From positions 23,601,949 through 23,665,948 of the forward strand of contig NC_135553.1 in assembly GCF_964340395.1 (NCBI RefSeq): DNA of 64,000 bases, in the 5' to 3' direction. This document shows, in pieces, positions 30,964 through 60,592 of the stretch (its first letter is position 1; every line of letters starts with the position of its first letter). The position numbers and the translations under genes were made by a program. The notes beneath the pieces were generated by a model. The model saw only the letters and a list, made by a program, of their open reading frames with translations. It searched no databases and was not told the origin of the DNA. Source of the stretch: Glandiceps talaboti (lineage: Eukaryota > Hemichordata > Enteropneusta > Spengelidae).

Positions 30964-32356
30964 ATATGTATCAGAACATTTCTATCAGAATACAATCAAA
31001 TGTCCATAATATTGATAATATTGACGTATTTAGCTAACTTTATATGAAAGGGGTAAACTTACACAAGTCCTTCCACCGCAACATATACACTACACAAAAA
31101 GTCAAATTTACCCACCTTCACCCAACCTTTACCCTACCTGAGGCTGTGACCTACCTAAGGGGAGAACCATTTGATTTCTGGGGGGGGGGGTATGGAGGAA
31201 GTAGGTATGGGAGCAACATTTTTTTTCCAGTCAGAGTGACAGCATTTTTTTTTTCTACTGTCAGTCCTGCATCAATTTTTTTTTCAAATGGAGTAGCAGT
31301 GCAAATTTTTTTTTGATTAGTCATTAAGTTTGTAATGCGTTGTTCATACCTATACCACGTCACAATGGTTCACAACTGTACCTCTAAATAACTTGTTCTG
31401 TGCAAGTAGAAGAATTAGCAGTTAGTATGGAAGACGTCTGTCTACCAACCATACTTCTGCTACTTAAATTTGTATGTACAAAAGATGACTGGTAAAATAT
31501 CCCTGAGGATTCGAGCTGACTGATCTGAGGAGTGCTGTACTCCTGACCCCAGTGAATTGCTTTCCTTTAAGCCTTGCCATCATCATAGTAGTACCAGGAA
31601 CCAGAAGAAAATATCTTGCATGTGTAATGTGACCCATTCCAATATGTTGCAGCATGTATGTTTTCTTGGGTCAGAAAAGGGAAGGAAAATTTTGTGTGCA
31701 CTTGGGTTTAAAGCAAAGCTATATAGTGCATGCTTTAATGATAAGTGCTGGAAAAAACAGGAATTTATACTTGTATTAAAAACATTTGCGCCGCCTATGG
31801 TGGCGCGCCACCAAAGAATACATGAGAATAAGGTTTCCAAATTTGCTCATTTCTGGTGCATTGTGACAATTTTTTTTCACTTCTGTCTGTTATGAAATTT
31901 TTTTTTCTCAAGCCATTACAGGATCAAAATTTTTTTTTTCTGGTTCACCTGGAAACAATTTTTTTTCTCTCAAAATCCTCCATACCCCCCCCCCCCCGAA
32001 ATCAAATGGTTCTCCCCTAACCACATCTCTGTCATGGGGTAGTATGAGACGTAGTACCACTTTTGACTGCCTGCAACCCACAGGGGAGAGATCCCCCTGG
32101 GTAAATTAAGTCAAGCTGGAACTTCGTCTCATACTCACCACATTTACACATCCTCTGCTCAAGATTTACCCTGGGTGGAAAGACGTTGTGGCAAATATGA
32201 CTTTTCGTATATAGTGATAGATAGACTATATCTCGCGGTGGGTGGACTTGCGCGATCATAGAAACAAGTGTAATTTTACCCCTTTCATATACAGTTGTCG
32301 ATATTATCGATATCATGGACATTTTATTGTATTCTGATAGAAATGTTCTGATACAT
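30964..32356. mobile_element. Nested inverted-repeat element between TELO2 and the EGF-CUB gene
   Basis: Outer arms 30964-31063 and 32257-32356 pair over about 100 bp (shared TGTATCAGAACATTTCTATC and GAAAGGGGTAAA). Inside lies a second element (31156-32020) with about 38-bp inverted ends starting AAGGGGAGAACCATTTGATT and a G-run. The interior has several T-runs and no convincing gene. Confidence 0.75.
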
Positions 32357-33309
32357 AGCAAGTACCTGTGCCCCCTCCTGGGTTGCCCCCCCCCCCCTCC
32401 TTTCTCGGTTGTAAAAGGGTTTAAAATCGCTTAGTACAACTATTCACAAAATTAACTAACCATGATACCGAAAATTTACAACAAACCCCTATAATCTCCG
32501 CGTCTCCTTGAAACAAGTCTGTAAGGAACACCGTGACGGGGCGCCCTCACACATCACACAGCGGAATGACGAGACATACTATTGTTACAGTCATTCAGTC
32601 TACCTTGAAATAATAAACTCTATCCCACAACTTCTGATTTCATTTGCCGCTGTAAGTACGAATAAAGTCATTACATACGTATACGACTACGTTCCCTCAC
32701 CATGACGTATTAGAAGACGTGCTATAAAGCATTAATCACGTATTTTTTTATTTTTTGAAAATAAAAGTTGTTGAAACTGAAAGAATACCACGTGACATTA
32801 GCAACACTTTTTGTTGAAGCTTTGTCATGCAAGCTGTCCAATTTGATATCTCAACATAAAGTACACCCAACAAAGTTAGTCTACGTGGTAAAAATCTGTT
32901 TTATACAAAGGACAAAAAGTGGTTTGTTGAAGTGTTTAATATTTAACATTACTTGAAGTATTTACTCACTTCTGCATGATACTATTGTTACAGTCAATTG
33001 ACATTCTACACATGGGTAAAAGTCATAGCAGCCTCAAGAGCTGATCCGTTCATCGCCGACACGCCCCCTGAATAATTCCCAGTATCTACCTTGACTTCGG
33101 ATGCACCTTACTCGCACAAAACGGGAATGTTATTGGACTTAATTGCCAGCAAGTGGTATTTGTCATTGAAAAATTCTTCTATCATGGATAAAAGCTTTGT
33201 TTATAAGACTATGGGCTAATAATTGACTCGATTGAATACTAACGGTAAAGCATTATCAATATACGTCACAAATCATGTGGTGAACTAACCGAGGGACAAC
33301 ACATATACA

Positions 33310-33317
33310 CTATATAG
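33310..33317 (+). promoter_or_regulatory. TATA-like box of the EGF-CUB gene
   Basis: CTATATAG about 30-37 bp upstream of the start ATG at 33347. This would give a start site very near the ATG and a very short 5'UTR, or the real start may lie further upstream. Motif and spacing only. Confidence 0.4.
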
Positions 33318-33346
33318 GCAGGACCTAATACGTATATGTTGACGGG

Positions 33347-50756
<17,410 letters not shown>

Positions 50757-51440
50757 CACTATCTCGCTCGATGTTGATGCGTTCTAGTCTCTATACACAT
50801 GATACAGCATACGTAGATTGCAAGGGGAACATAGACAGATATCAGCAGAACGATTTGGCAGGCCAGGATGACTCTTTACAATAGGACTGAACTACAGTGC
50901 AGTATACATGTATGAAGGCCTCACAGTAGTGTGGAACTATGCATATACCATGTCATTCATTGATATCATGCTATCAAAACCAAAGTTGTGCAATATTGTA
51001 CAGAACGCCCACAGAGAAGAATATTTACGATATGTACGGCAATTCGTTTTTATAGCTGGCATGGCCAGGGCAACCAAACTCTACAAACAAACAACCAACC
51101 AACCAACCAACCACACAATCAGACAATCACGGTTGGCATAGCAATTGTAGGCGCCGAACAACGATTTGTAAACTCAAACGGCGCGGTGGTATATAAAGTA
51201 AGGTTGTCATAGATCTCCGATTTGCTTTGCACGGTGTGTGACAGCGCCACCAACGACTGTATTTCATGCTTACAGACGACATGTCAAAGAGACAAGTTGA
51301 CCAACGCACACAGGTATATCCATCTAGTATATCATTATATTAGAGAAATACAGAACAGTGATCACAGAATTGCTTGTTTTTGTATACAATTTATGCGAGT
51401 ACAGGGCTTGTGACCACACTAATTGAATATCATTGGCTCG

Positions 51441-51446
51441 AATAAA
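51441..51446 (+). terminator. Candidate polyadenylation signal of the EGF-CUB gene
   Basis: AATAAA about 685 nt after the stop codon; another AATAAA lies at 51778. Either could serve. Confidence 0.4.
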
Positions 51447-52244
51447 ATACACTCGTCTCCGGCGGTATGCTATATCATCCATGATATCAATATTCCGATT
51501 GTTCAAGCCATCGAAACATAGTATTCGCCGTTGCAGGCGGTTTTTGTTACGGGTGTTGGGAGCAATTACAAGAACGCCCCCAACGACAAATATTCTAGTC
51601 TATGGAAGCTCAATGTATTATGAAACACTGCTTGCCGTATCTCGATAAATTTCACATTTTAACAGCAATATTTGATCACAATTATTTGATTGAAATATTT
51701 TCTGAATTGTATATTATCTAATGTAATTTGTAAATGTATATTTCCAAATTGTAAAGATATTTCAATACTCCTTAGTTAATAAACCATGTCTTCAGAAATG
51801 TCATGACATCAAAAATAGTTTGATTGGTCCAATTTGTACAAAGACGTTGAGCTTACCGAATGAGGGGAAGATTGACATCTTCTGTATTGTAATGGGAGGA
51901 CAATAATTCGCCACTGAGGGCGCTCTTTTACAAGGGTATGGGGCAGATGAGATGGGTGCTAGCGAAAACTTGTTCAGTCTAGATGAAAGAGGAGACTTGC
52001 ATGGTGTAATTATTGTGCTTCAGCTGTACTTGAAGACTTTTTCGAAACAGGCACATCATAAAACAAGTTTTCATGGAAGACATAGCCCCCAAAAAAACAT
52101 TTCTTGTAGTGACTACTACAAAGTTCTTTAGTTTGTACATTGTCGCAGGCTGTCAGTTCAAAAAGGACAATTAAGGCATGGCGATTATGTGTAGATCCAT
52201 GACAATTTGAGACACATTAGCATTAATATTTGTATTATGAAAAA

Positions 52245-52889
52245 GGAAGACATGGCTATTTGACCATTAAGATAAAGGTCAAGGTCAAAAGTCAGTGTGT
52301 CATTAGAAAGCTCATAATTGATAACCACGACAAAGGCACTTGAATAGGGTCTCTATCTGTTAAGTGTCAAGAGTTGTCGGCCAAAATGTGAATATTATGA
52401 CAAATATGGCCACCATTTTGCTGTTATCATGAGGGTTGTGAAATGAAATGATGTGTATATGCAGACTATAGCATCTGACATTTGTACAAGGTTTGGTTGA
52501 AATCAGTCCATGCATATCAGAGATATACATATACACTGACAATAATATGGCTATTTGACCTTGAAGATGGAGGTCAATGTACCATTAAAAAGCTCATGAT
52601 TGATAACATTGGTGAAGACACTTGAATGAGGTCTCTATCTGTTAATCTTCAAGAGTTATTGGGCAATGTATGATTATTACGACAAATATGGCCGCCATTT
52701 CGCTATAGTCGTGAGGGTTGTAAAACCAAGTGACATGCATATGCCCTCTATAACAACTCACATTTGTACCACTTTGGTTGAAATTGGCACATGCATATTG
52801 GAAATTCAGGTGGATACAGACGGATGGAAGGACAGACGGACAGACCCCAATGTAGTAGCCACCATCGGGCTTTGCCCTTTGGGGGCTAA
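52245..52889. mobile_element. Non-autonomous element with two about 300-bp internal repeats
   Basis: Two diverged units (from 52245 and 52546) share GGCTATTTGACC, AAAGCTCAT, GACACTTGAAT, GTCTCTATCTGTTAA and GACAAATATGGCC. The 3' part is a GACGGACAGAC tract, a GGGCTTTGCCC hairpin and terminal CTAA. This resembles the tail plan of pearl/Helentron-like elements. Confidence 0.5.
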
Positions 52890-53149
52890 AAATGTCAGTT
52901 TCACTTGGACTTGAAATAGTCTGCCTTTTCAATTTGAAGAAATGACAATTTCCCACTTTACAGCTCACAACATATTTAAAATCCAAATCAGCCAAGGAGT
53001 CCTGCTTTAATTATTTACTATTGGCTACATTCTTGGTTACTATCCTTGCAATGATAACAATCTCAAGTAATTAACAATTACTATCTTTCCCCTGTACCAT
53101 TTTCGCAAACCAGAGCTGTCTTGCAATATTGCAGAAGGCCTCGCCCAAA

Positions 53150-53226
53150 ACACCACACACACACAGACAGACAGACACCGGGTGATCCCTATAGCACTAC
53201 TGAACCTCAATTCAGTTGTGCTAAAA
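53150..53226. mobile_element. Pearl-like 3' tail fragment
   Basis: (AC)n(GACA)n followed by TAGCACTACTGAACC, a GTTCAGT hairpin arm and TTGTGCTAA. Only the tail is present. Confidence 0.65.
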
Positions 53227-53349
53227 ACAGTGGTTGTGGTATGCTCCAAAATACTAACAACACAGACAGACACCAGACTAACAACACATAGTATGAAATG
53301 AATCCACCAACATCACAAATTTATTATCAGAGAATGTTTTTACTGAGTT

Positions 53350-53355
53350 TTTATT
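53350..53355 (-). terminator. Candidate cofilin polyadenylation signal
   Basis: AATAAA on the minus strand about 670 nt after the stop; a second copy lies at 53320. The 3'UTR would be about 0.7 kb. Confidence 0.4.
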
Positions 53356-54026
53356 TCACAAGCTGTACAGTGATTTTTGGATTGCTTTCAGTAAAAATCT
53401 ACATGTACTCTGAGTGTTGTCATCAAAGAATCCTACAAAAAGAATTATAACAATTTCCAATCCACAATTGTTGACATTTTTGTCTTTGATTTACAGCCCT
53501 GATTCAATTCTAGGTCTAAATTGCCAAACCTACCTACATGTACACAATATGCATGTCAAAGTCTCGGATGTCTGCCATCTCTCTTTAAGAAATGTTTTCT
53601 CTAGATAGTCTATTAGTCAATACAGTTGTGGTAAATGCAAACAAGACGCGTTATTCTGTAAAACTGATACAAAGTTTTCTGAAATATCATGGAAGCCTAC
53701 ACTTTGTGATATACAGTGTGTATGTACGTATCTAGAAAGAACAGCTCTCTACCATGCATGCCTCTAAATATCTAGATTTTTGAAAAGCCTTTATATTAAT
53801 TTCTCAATTTCTGCTTTCAAGAAATAGGTTAGTTCTATTGGAAGAAGATATATCAAAATATTTTGCCGATAAAAAAGATGAAAGGTTACAATAGTATGTA
53901 TTCTAAGATAAATTACAGTTTGTGTGTGCTCATGATTATTCACAGAGAATAAAGTTTTACATGTACTATCAATAAACCCTAGAAAAGGGGCGCGGCTGTT
54001 TTTGTATTCACATTCAGGTGTTCACA

Positions 54027-54192
54027 TTAATTTGTTAATCCCTTTGAGATTTTGTTAAGTATGTCATCATAATCTAACTCTTCGTTATCTGTAGCTTGGA
54101 CTTCCTGAGTGATAGCAGGTAGCTTATTGCGTAAAGCTCCCTTACTTGTTGTGTACCAGATTTTCTCAGTTGTGGGCCCTTCTTCTGGATTC
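54027..54192 (-). CDS. CFL: ADF/cofilin exon 3 (C-terminus)
   Basis: Acceptor CCTAATAG^GAA completes the Trp codon of LWNPEEGP; TAA at 54027. The C-terminal tail EELDYDDILNKISKGLTN matches the final helix of ADF/cofilins. An ATG 47 nt upstream is intronic. Confidence 0.92.
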
Positions 54193-55377
54193 CTATTAGG
54201 AATGATAAAGAAAACAACATGCATAAAAAATACCTCCAATGGCGTTGTAGTTTTTTAAAATGTTTACCCATATGCTAGTCCATGCTAACAATAGGTGTTC
54301 ATTTGCTGAATGACTATCCAGTTGCCTATCCAACCATGTTGCTGTCTTTGCGATATATGCAATCATTTGGCTGTTGCTAGATATATTTGCATACATTTCT
54401 GAATGTTTTTGTTCACTTGTGTATGAATTCCTGATATTATCTTTGCAACAAACGTGATCATTTGGCTGTTGCTATGGGCATGGTCATGTTGCTAGGCACA
54501 TTTGCATACATTTTAAAATGTTTATTCATTTGTCTATTAATCCTCGTTATCTTCACAATATATGTGATCATTTGGCTGTTGCTATGGGTGTGGTCTTTTG
54601 CTAGGTACATTTGCACACAATTTTTGAAGGTTTATTCATTTGTCTTTCTATTCCTGTTATCTTTGCAATATACATGACTATTTGGCTGTTGCTATGGGCA
54701 TGGTATTGTTGCTAGGCAAATTTACAAACATTTTTTTGAATGTTTGAATGGCCAAGGTCATGGCTGCTAGGGATACATGCCTACCAGATGGTGTTGATAT
54801 TTGATCAAAATATACTGTCATTTGGTTGTTGCTAAGGGCGTGGTCATGGTCATGTGTCAAAATAGTTTAAAGAAAATCTGCACAATAACACTTCTAGAAA
54901 CATCTCACAAAGTTTCAGTCTCATTGACCAAGTACTTTTTGAGATATAAATTTTTGACCAAAATTCACATTTTTACACATAATTTGCATATTACTGATGA
55001 GATCATTATATGCTTAATATTTCTTCATCTATACACCCACTGATGCATCCCTCTTAAATTTCAGCCCAATCTGCTGAGTAATTTTGGAATTATAGGTTTT
55101 TGACCAAAACGATACATTTTTAGCCCTAATGTGCATATTACTATTAAGGGACTCATCATGAACAAATCTTAATTTACTCACATCTAAGAATGTTCCCACC
55201 AAATTTCATGCCAATCTGCCCAGTTGTTTTGGAGGTTTTTTTACCCAAAACCAACATCTCTGATGCAATCATTTTCAATTGAACAAATTCCCAACTAGAC
55301 ATCAGAAGTAACATGACCACCAAATATCAAAGCAATTGGTCGAGCAGTTGTTGATTTTAAGTTGTTTACACAAACAC

Positions 55378-55408
<31 letters not shown>

Positions 55409-56194
55409 GACAGACACTTTTTGCCATGCCTGTAGCACCACTGAACCTTTTCAGTTCACTGTTCAGTCATGTAAACTAAAAAATGTCAATATTATTTCTT
55501 AATATAATTCCTGAACTGAAAACAGAGATCCTCTACTGTAAATAAATGCGTTATTAAAATACTTTCATGTTTGTAAATCTCTATCCTTAAAAATTTAAAT
55601 CATTGCATAATCATTACCAGCTGTAAATTATGGTAGCCCCTGGTTACAAGAATTGGTAGTTTGTGAACTAGTTAATGTCAAGCCCTGTTAAATATAAATA
55701 CATGTTTGAGCTGTATTAAAAGCAAATCCTGTATGCATGAAGGCATACAGATAGCAGTCAAGGCCAAAGATCACTTCCTGACAAGAAAGCTCAACTCTCA
55801 AAGATTGGGCACTATAAAATTGAAAAGTTGAAATAGTTTGGCCTCGAGATGAAGCACAAGATTAAAGGTTTGTGCTCTGCTGAACATTCACTTTGTGTGT
55901 ACCAACATAACAAACATGGTAGGGTATTACTAATTCTTACCATAAAATGAAAACCAACTTATTTCTCAAACCACCAGCAGTTAAGTTGTATTCAAAATCA
56001 AAAACAGCATATCGCCCTTCTTTCTTTGGCAAAACTTCACAGAAATCGTCCCACGTTCCACCTGTTGATGTTTGGTCGATTACAATAGACTTTTTGTCAT
56101 CAGACTTTTTAAAAGTTATAAATTTGTAGGCGTGCTGTAGCTGCATCTGCTTGAAAATTTCAATACAAGAATCATCAGGCTTAACACCAGAAGT
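54027..56194 (-). CDS. CFL: ADF/cofilin, last two coding exons (start-codon exon not located)
   Basis: Exon 2 (56194-55941) and exon 3 (54192-54027) join in phase 2 and encode 139 residues, beginning TSGVKPDDSC. Characteristic positions are YKFITFKKSDDKKSIV, RYAVFDFEYNLTAGG, NKLVFILWNPEEGP and TSKGALRNKL followed by VQATD. These cover the whole ADF-homology domain including the long actin-binding helix. Cofilin binds and severs ADP-actin filaments in the cytoplasm. Exon 2 starts in phase 0 at acceptor TGACAG^ACT, as expected if exon 1 supplies only ATG, the usual cofilin structure. The protein would then start MTSGV, with Ser3 in the position of the LIM-kinase site, and be 140 residues long. 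Confidence 0.92.
54236..55475. mobile_element. Pearl/Helentron-like non-autonomous element in cofilin intron 2 (copy A)
   Basis: Central tandem units of about 115 bp carrying TTTGGCTGTTGCTATGGGC and GTTGCTAGGCA, then a shared body, an (AC)n(GACA)n tract at 55376-55417 and a hairpin tail. Homologous over its length to 59296-60592. Confidence 0.7.
55941..56194 (-). CDS. CFL: ADF/cofilin exon 2
   Basis: 254 bp, acceptor CTGACAG^ACT, donor TTATG^GTAAGA, phase 0 to 2. Holds the first 84 residues after the initiator Met. Confidence 0.92.
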
Positions 56195-56254
56195 CTGTCA
56201 AATAAAAAAAAAAAGACAAAAAATATCAAGCTAAGCATTTTGCTTTATCAGTAC

Positions 56255-56267
56255 TGCTTCACTGTGT

Positions 56268-56305
<38 letters not shown>

Positions 56306-57197
56306 ACACGTAAAACTGAGACAGAACAAAACAAGATTGGGTGACCATTAATGACATGTGTAAGCTCCATGTTGTACATTTTATTTTGTATATTTTTTTT
56401 GGGTATAACCATATTTTCTCCTAAACACTTATTTTCTTGCTCATTAATGCTAGATCAGTGGCAATGACAATCACCTTGTGTCACACACTGTGATTTTCCG
56501 GCCTGTTTTGACAATTTAGAACTGTTCAATTTGGAACTCTTATCAGTTCAGTTGTGCTAATAAAATCGAAAATCTTCCTATTAATATTCTTGAGAATATC
56601 TTTTGGCACATTTGACATTCTCATAATATAAACAAATTTTGAAATTGCCAAACTCTTAACACTTTGTATTTTACCTAAAAGTTACAATACACATTGTTTC
56701 CACAATCACAAGGTCGAATGTAAACTTTTGATGGGCTTAGCATAATTCAATAATGTAGCCCATTGTCTGTCATGTCATAAGAAATAAACCTAGGCTTCGA
56801 AGGCCAGTTTATACCAAATGGTTAATCTTTCCAAGACCCAAGCCAAAAGCAGTTTAAAATTAGTTCTACCCAATGCTTGACCAATATCAAGCAAATCAAA
56901 TAAACATCTTGTCATGAACAAATCTTAATCTACACACCACTAAGAACATTCCCACCAAATTTCAGACAAATCCACCCATTAGTTTTTTAGTTTACTTTTT
57001 TTTCTTTACCAAAAATGACATTTTTGGACCCAAATCACACACGTGATGCAATCACTTTGCTTTGAACAATTTCCCAACTAGACACCAAAAGTAATATGCC
57101 CATCAAATACCTCACACTTACACACAAATGGACAGACAGACAGACACCGCTCAATGCCTATAGCACTATTGAACCTTTATCAGTTCAGTTGTGCTAA
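56255..57197. mobile_element. Fragments of pearl-like element and (GT)n tract in cofilin intron 1
   Basis: (GT)n at 56264-56300; a tail fragment ends TTCAGTTGTGCTAA near 56561; a longer 3' fragment runs 56880-57197 with CATGAACAAATCTTAAT, CCACCAAATTTCA and the terminal hairpin. Confidence 0.65.
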
Positions 57198-57599
57198 AAA
57201 AAAATGAATTTTACATAGGTCTTCATATGAAATAGACTATAAGATACATTGTGTGTCTCCTTGTTCAACCTTATCAAGCTTCTAAATTTACAGGGGCTTG
57301 TGAATGTTGTATGGCTTATTTGTTGCACAGTGAACACAGGGAAAGGGCATGCTGTGTGTGTCACCATCCAAATGTGTACACTCAGTATTATCACCACCTC
57401 GCCTGGCAAGGGGCGATGCTCCACACCTTGTATACTATATGCTATGTTAATGAATTATATACAGCATTACAATGTCGGTCCAGATACATGTAACTATTAT
57501 GTTTTCTATTCAAAATTATTGCATAGTGACCCCTCATGTTTCAGCTTGGTTTTAAACTTAGAACTGGTTGGCATTTTCTTTCACACAGTATGGTAAAGA

Positions 57600-57830
57600 T
57601 TAGTTGCAATAATTTTAGCGTTTGCTATGATTTTGAGGGCTTTTTCGTCAGTATTTGTGCCTTTTTTCGTTCCAATGTTAAACCTGAATCAAACGTTACA
57701 ATTCTGTAACGTAAATGCAAATAGACGAGACCACATTGAAAACGTGAGTGAGATGTCAGCATACTGCCCATTTCAAAATGCTGCAGGCGTTGCTACATTT
57801 GCCGATTTGGGGTACCTCTGAACACCTCTT
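57600..57830. repeat. Dispersed repeat, second copy at 62575-62760
   Basis: Shared GTGAGTGAGATGTCAGCATA and TTTCAAAATGCTGC blocks at the same spacing and orientation. Confidence 0.7.
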
Positions 57831-59295
57831 GAGTCTTGAAGGCTCTGCAATTAATGTTGGCATTAGGAAATGTCTGATTTTTTGCCAGGTAAGGTGTAAT
57901 TTAGCAGGGAAATCCACCCAACTTTGCGAATCAGATCTGAATCGCTTCTATCTATTTGTGTTTGCGTTACAGGAATCATATTCTAGTCTAGGACCAACTG
58001 AAAGCATGTAAATGACAAAATACCATGGAAAACACTTCATCACGATACTGGGTTTTCAATTGTCACATGATGACTTTTCATTCAAAAGTACATCCCTGCC
58101 AAAAACCAAGGTCAAACAAAGTGAAATTTTGATGAATTTCCACAAATTGCTTTAAATCTGTGTCATGTAACTATTAAAATTGGATAGTGCTAAATCTGTG
58201 CTGAAATAACTAAAATATTGCTATTTGTTGACTGTTGGCCATCTAGAATAGGGATTGTTATGCAATTAGCAGCACTGTGTAGTTGTATAGTACTGAATAC
58301 AATAGATGTGTAATTAAAGAAACAATGGTAGAAACCTTGTATTTTGTACATTCTACATAATGAATGACCATCTCATTGACTAGAGAGAATGTAGAATACT
58401 TGGCTGTCATTGATCAATACACATCACATGACTTTATTCCTGAAGAACACAGCACACAATTTTGAAATCACTTTTACGTACATGTACTTGTATTCTGATC
58501 GTGTAAGCTAGCTGCAAGCATGGAGGTAAACAATTCATTATTTCTACCTCCATTCTGAAAGTTATACAACTTCACTTGGTCATCGTCAAGATGATATGGG
58601 ACACATCATGAGTCATATACATGTAAACAACTGTGTGTACCCAACTGAAGGAGATATAATGATACGCATCAGGTTTAAGCTAGCAATCCTATCCCTAATG
58701 TGACTGTACCTTTATTAAAATTGTACACAAAAGTACATAGTAGTAGTAGTAGTTCTGGTAACTGGTTCTACAATGGAAATTTGATGATGAACTTTCATAG
58801 TACATGTAAATGAATGCTGTAGTATTTTATGTCACATGAAACATCATGTAAATCAGTCTACAATGATGTCTTATGAAGACAGTCATGGATGTAATTAACA
58901 AATTTTTAAGACAATGAATTACAATAAACTGGTCCCACTATTCTTGTCTTGGTAAATTTAAAATGCTGTCATCATAAATTACATTTTTGAATTAATTCCT
59001 GGCATCATTACTTACTGCAATCCAATATGTAACAGACAAACTGTACCTGAAATATTGTGTGCACATTGTGTGCAGGTAAATTTAAAGTAAAGGTGCACAC
59101 TGCATGCTAAAAAATATTCTATTTGGACCCCTGTACTTTACATGTCCTATATAGTCATTTGATAATTTTTTTTCACATCAACTACTGATTAGGCGTAACA
59201 AAAACATTTGTTTGGTTCACTAGATTTTCATGGCCAACTCTAAATTGTTTTTTCGTGTATTCGAGAAGGGAAAAAAAATACCGCCAATGGCACTG

Positions 59296-60452
59296 TAGCA
59301 CAACTGTACAGTTTTTAAAAAAAGTTTATCCATATGGTAGTCCATGCTAACAATAAGTGTTCATTTGGTGAATGACTATACAGTTGCCTATCCAACCATG
59401 TTGCTATCTTTATGATATATGCTATCATTTGGCTGTTGCTATGGACGTGGTCTTGTTGCTAGGCATATTTAGATACATTTTTTGAATGTTTATTCAATTG
59501 TCTATTAATCCCCATTGTTATCTTTGCAATATATGTGATCATTTGGCTGTTGTTATGGGCGTGGTCTTGTTGCTAGGCACATTTGCATACATTTTTTGAA
59601 TGTTTATTCATTTGTCTTTCTATTCCTGTTATCTTTGCAATGTATATGATTATTTGGCTGTTGCTATGGGCATGGTCTTGTTGCTAGGCAAATTTACATA
59701 TATTTTTTGAATGTTTATTCAATTGTCTATTAATCCCTGTTGTTATCTTTGTGAAATACACGACCGTTTGGCTGTTGCTTTGGGCGTGGTCATGGTTGCT
59801 ACGGTATTTGCATACATTTTTTGAATGTTTACTCATTTGCCTACCAGATGATTTTGTTATTTGACCAAAATATACTGCCATTTGGTTGTTGCTAAGGGCA
59901 TGGTCATGGTCGCTAGGGCCAATTTTGTCAAAATGTTTTGAAGAATAACACTAAGAACATCTCACCAAGTTTCAGACTCGGTGACCAAGTACTTTTTCAG
60001 ATATAAGTTTTTGACCAAAAATGAACATTTTTACACCTAATTTGCATATCACTCATGGAATCATGTTATGCTTAATATTTCTTCGTCCATACATCCCTAG
60101 ATACATTCTCATTAAATTTCAGCCCAATCTGCTCAGTAGTTTTGGAATTATAGATTTTTAACCAAAAAGACACATTTTTAGCCCTAATTTGCATATCACT
60201 GATGGAATCATCCCGTCATGAACAAATCTTACTTTACATCCCCTTAAGAATGTTCCCACCAAATTTCGCACCAATCTGCCCAGTAGTTTCTGAGTTTAAG
60301 TTTTTTGACCAAAAATCACATTTTTTTACCCAAATCACACACCTGTGATGCGATCATTTTGATTTGAACAATTTCCCAACTACACACCCAAGGTAATGGA
60401 CCCACCAAATATCATGGCAATTGGTTCAGCGGTTTTTTGACTTTAAGTTGTT

Positions 60453-60542
<90 letters not shown>

Positions 60543-60592
60543 GACGTCGGGCGACCCGAATAGCACTACTGAATCTCAGTTCAGTTGTGCTA
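59296..60592. mobile_element. Complete pearl/Helentron-like non-autonomous element (copy B)
   Basis: Begins TAGCACAACTG (59296-59306) and ends with the exact complement CAGTTGTGCTA (60582-60592). Order: 5' end, about 4-5 tandem units of about 115 bp (59350-59930), body, (AC)n(GACA) microsatellite (60456-60545), tail hairpin ACTGAATC/GTTCAGT. This layout is that of pearl-type HINEs known from bivalves and echinoderms. No coding capacity. Confidence 0.75.
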
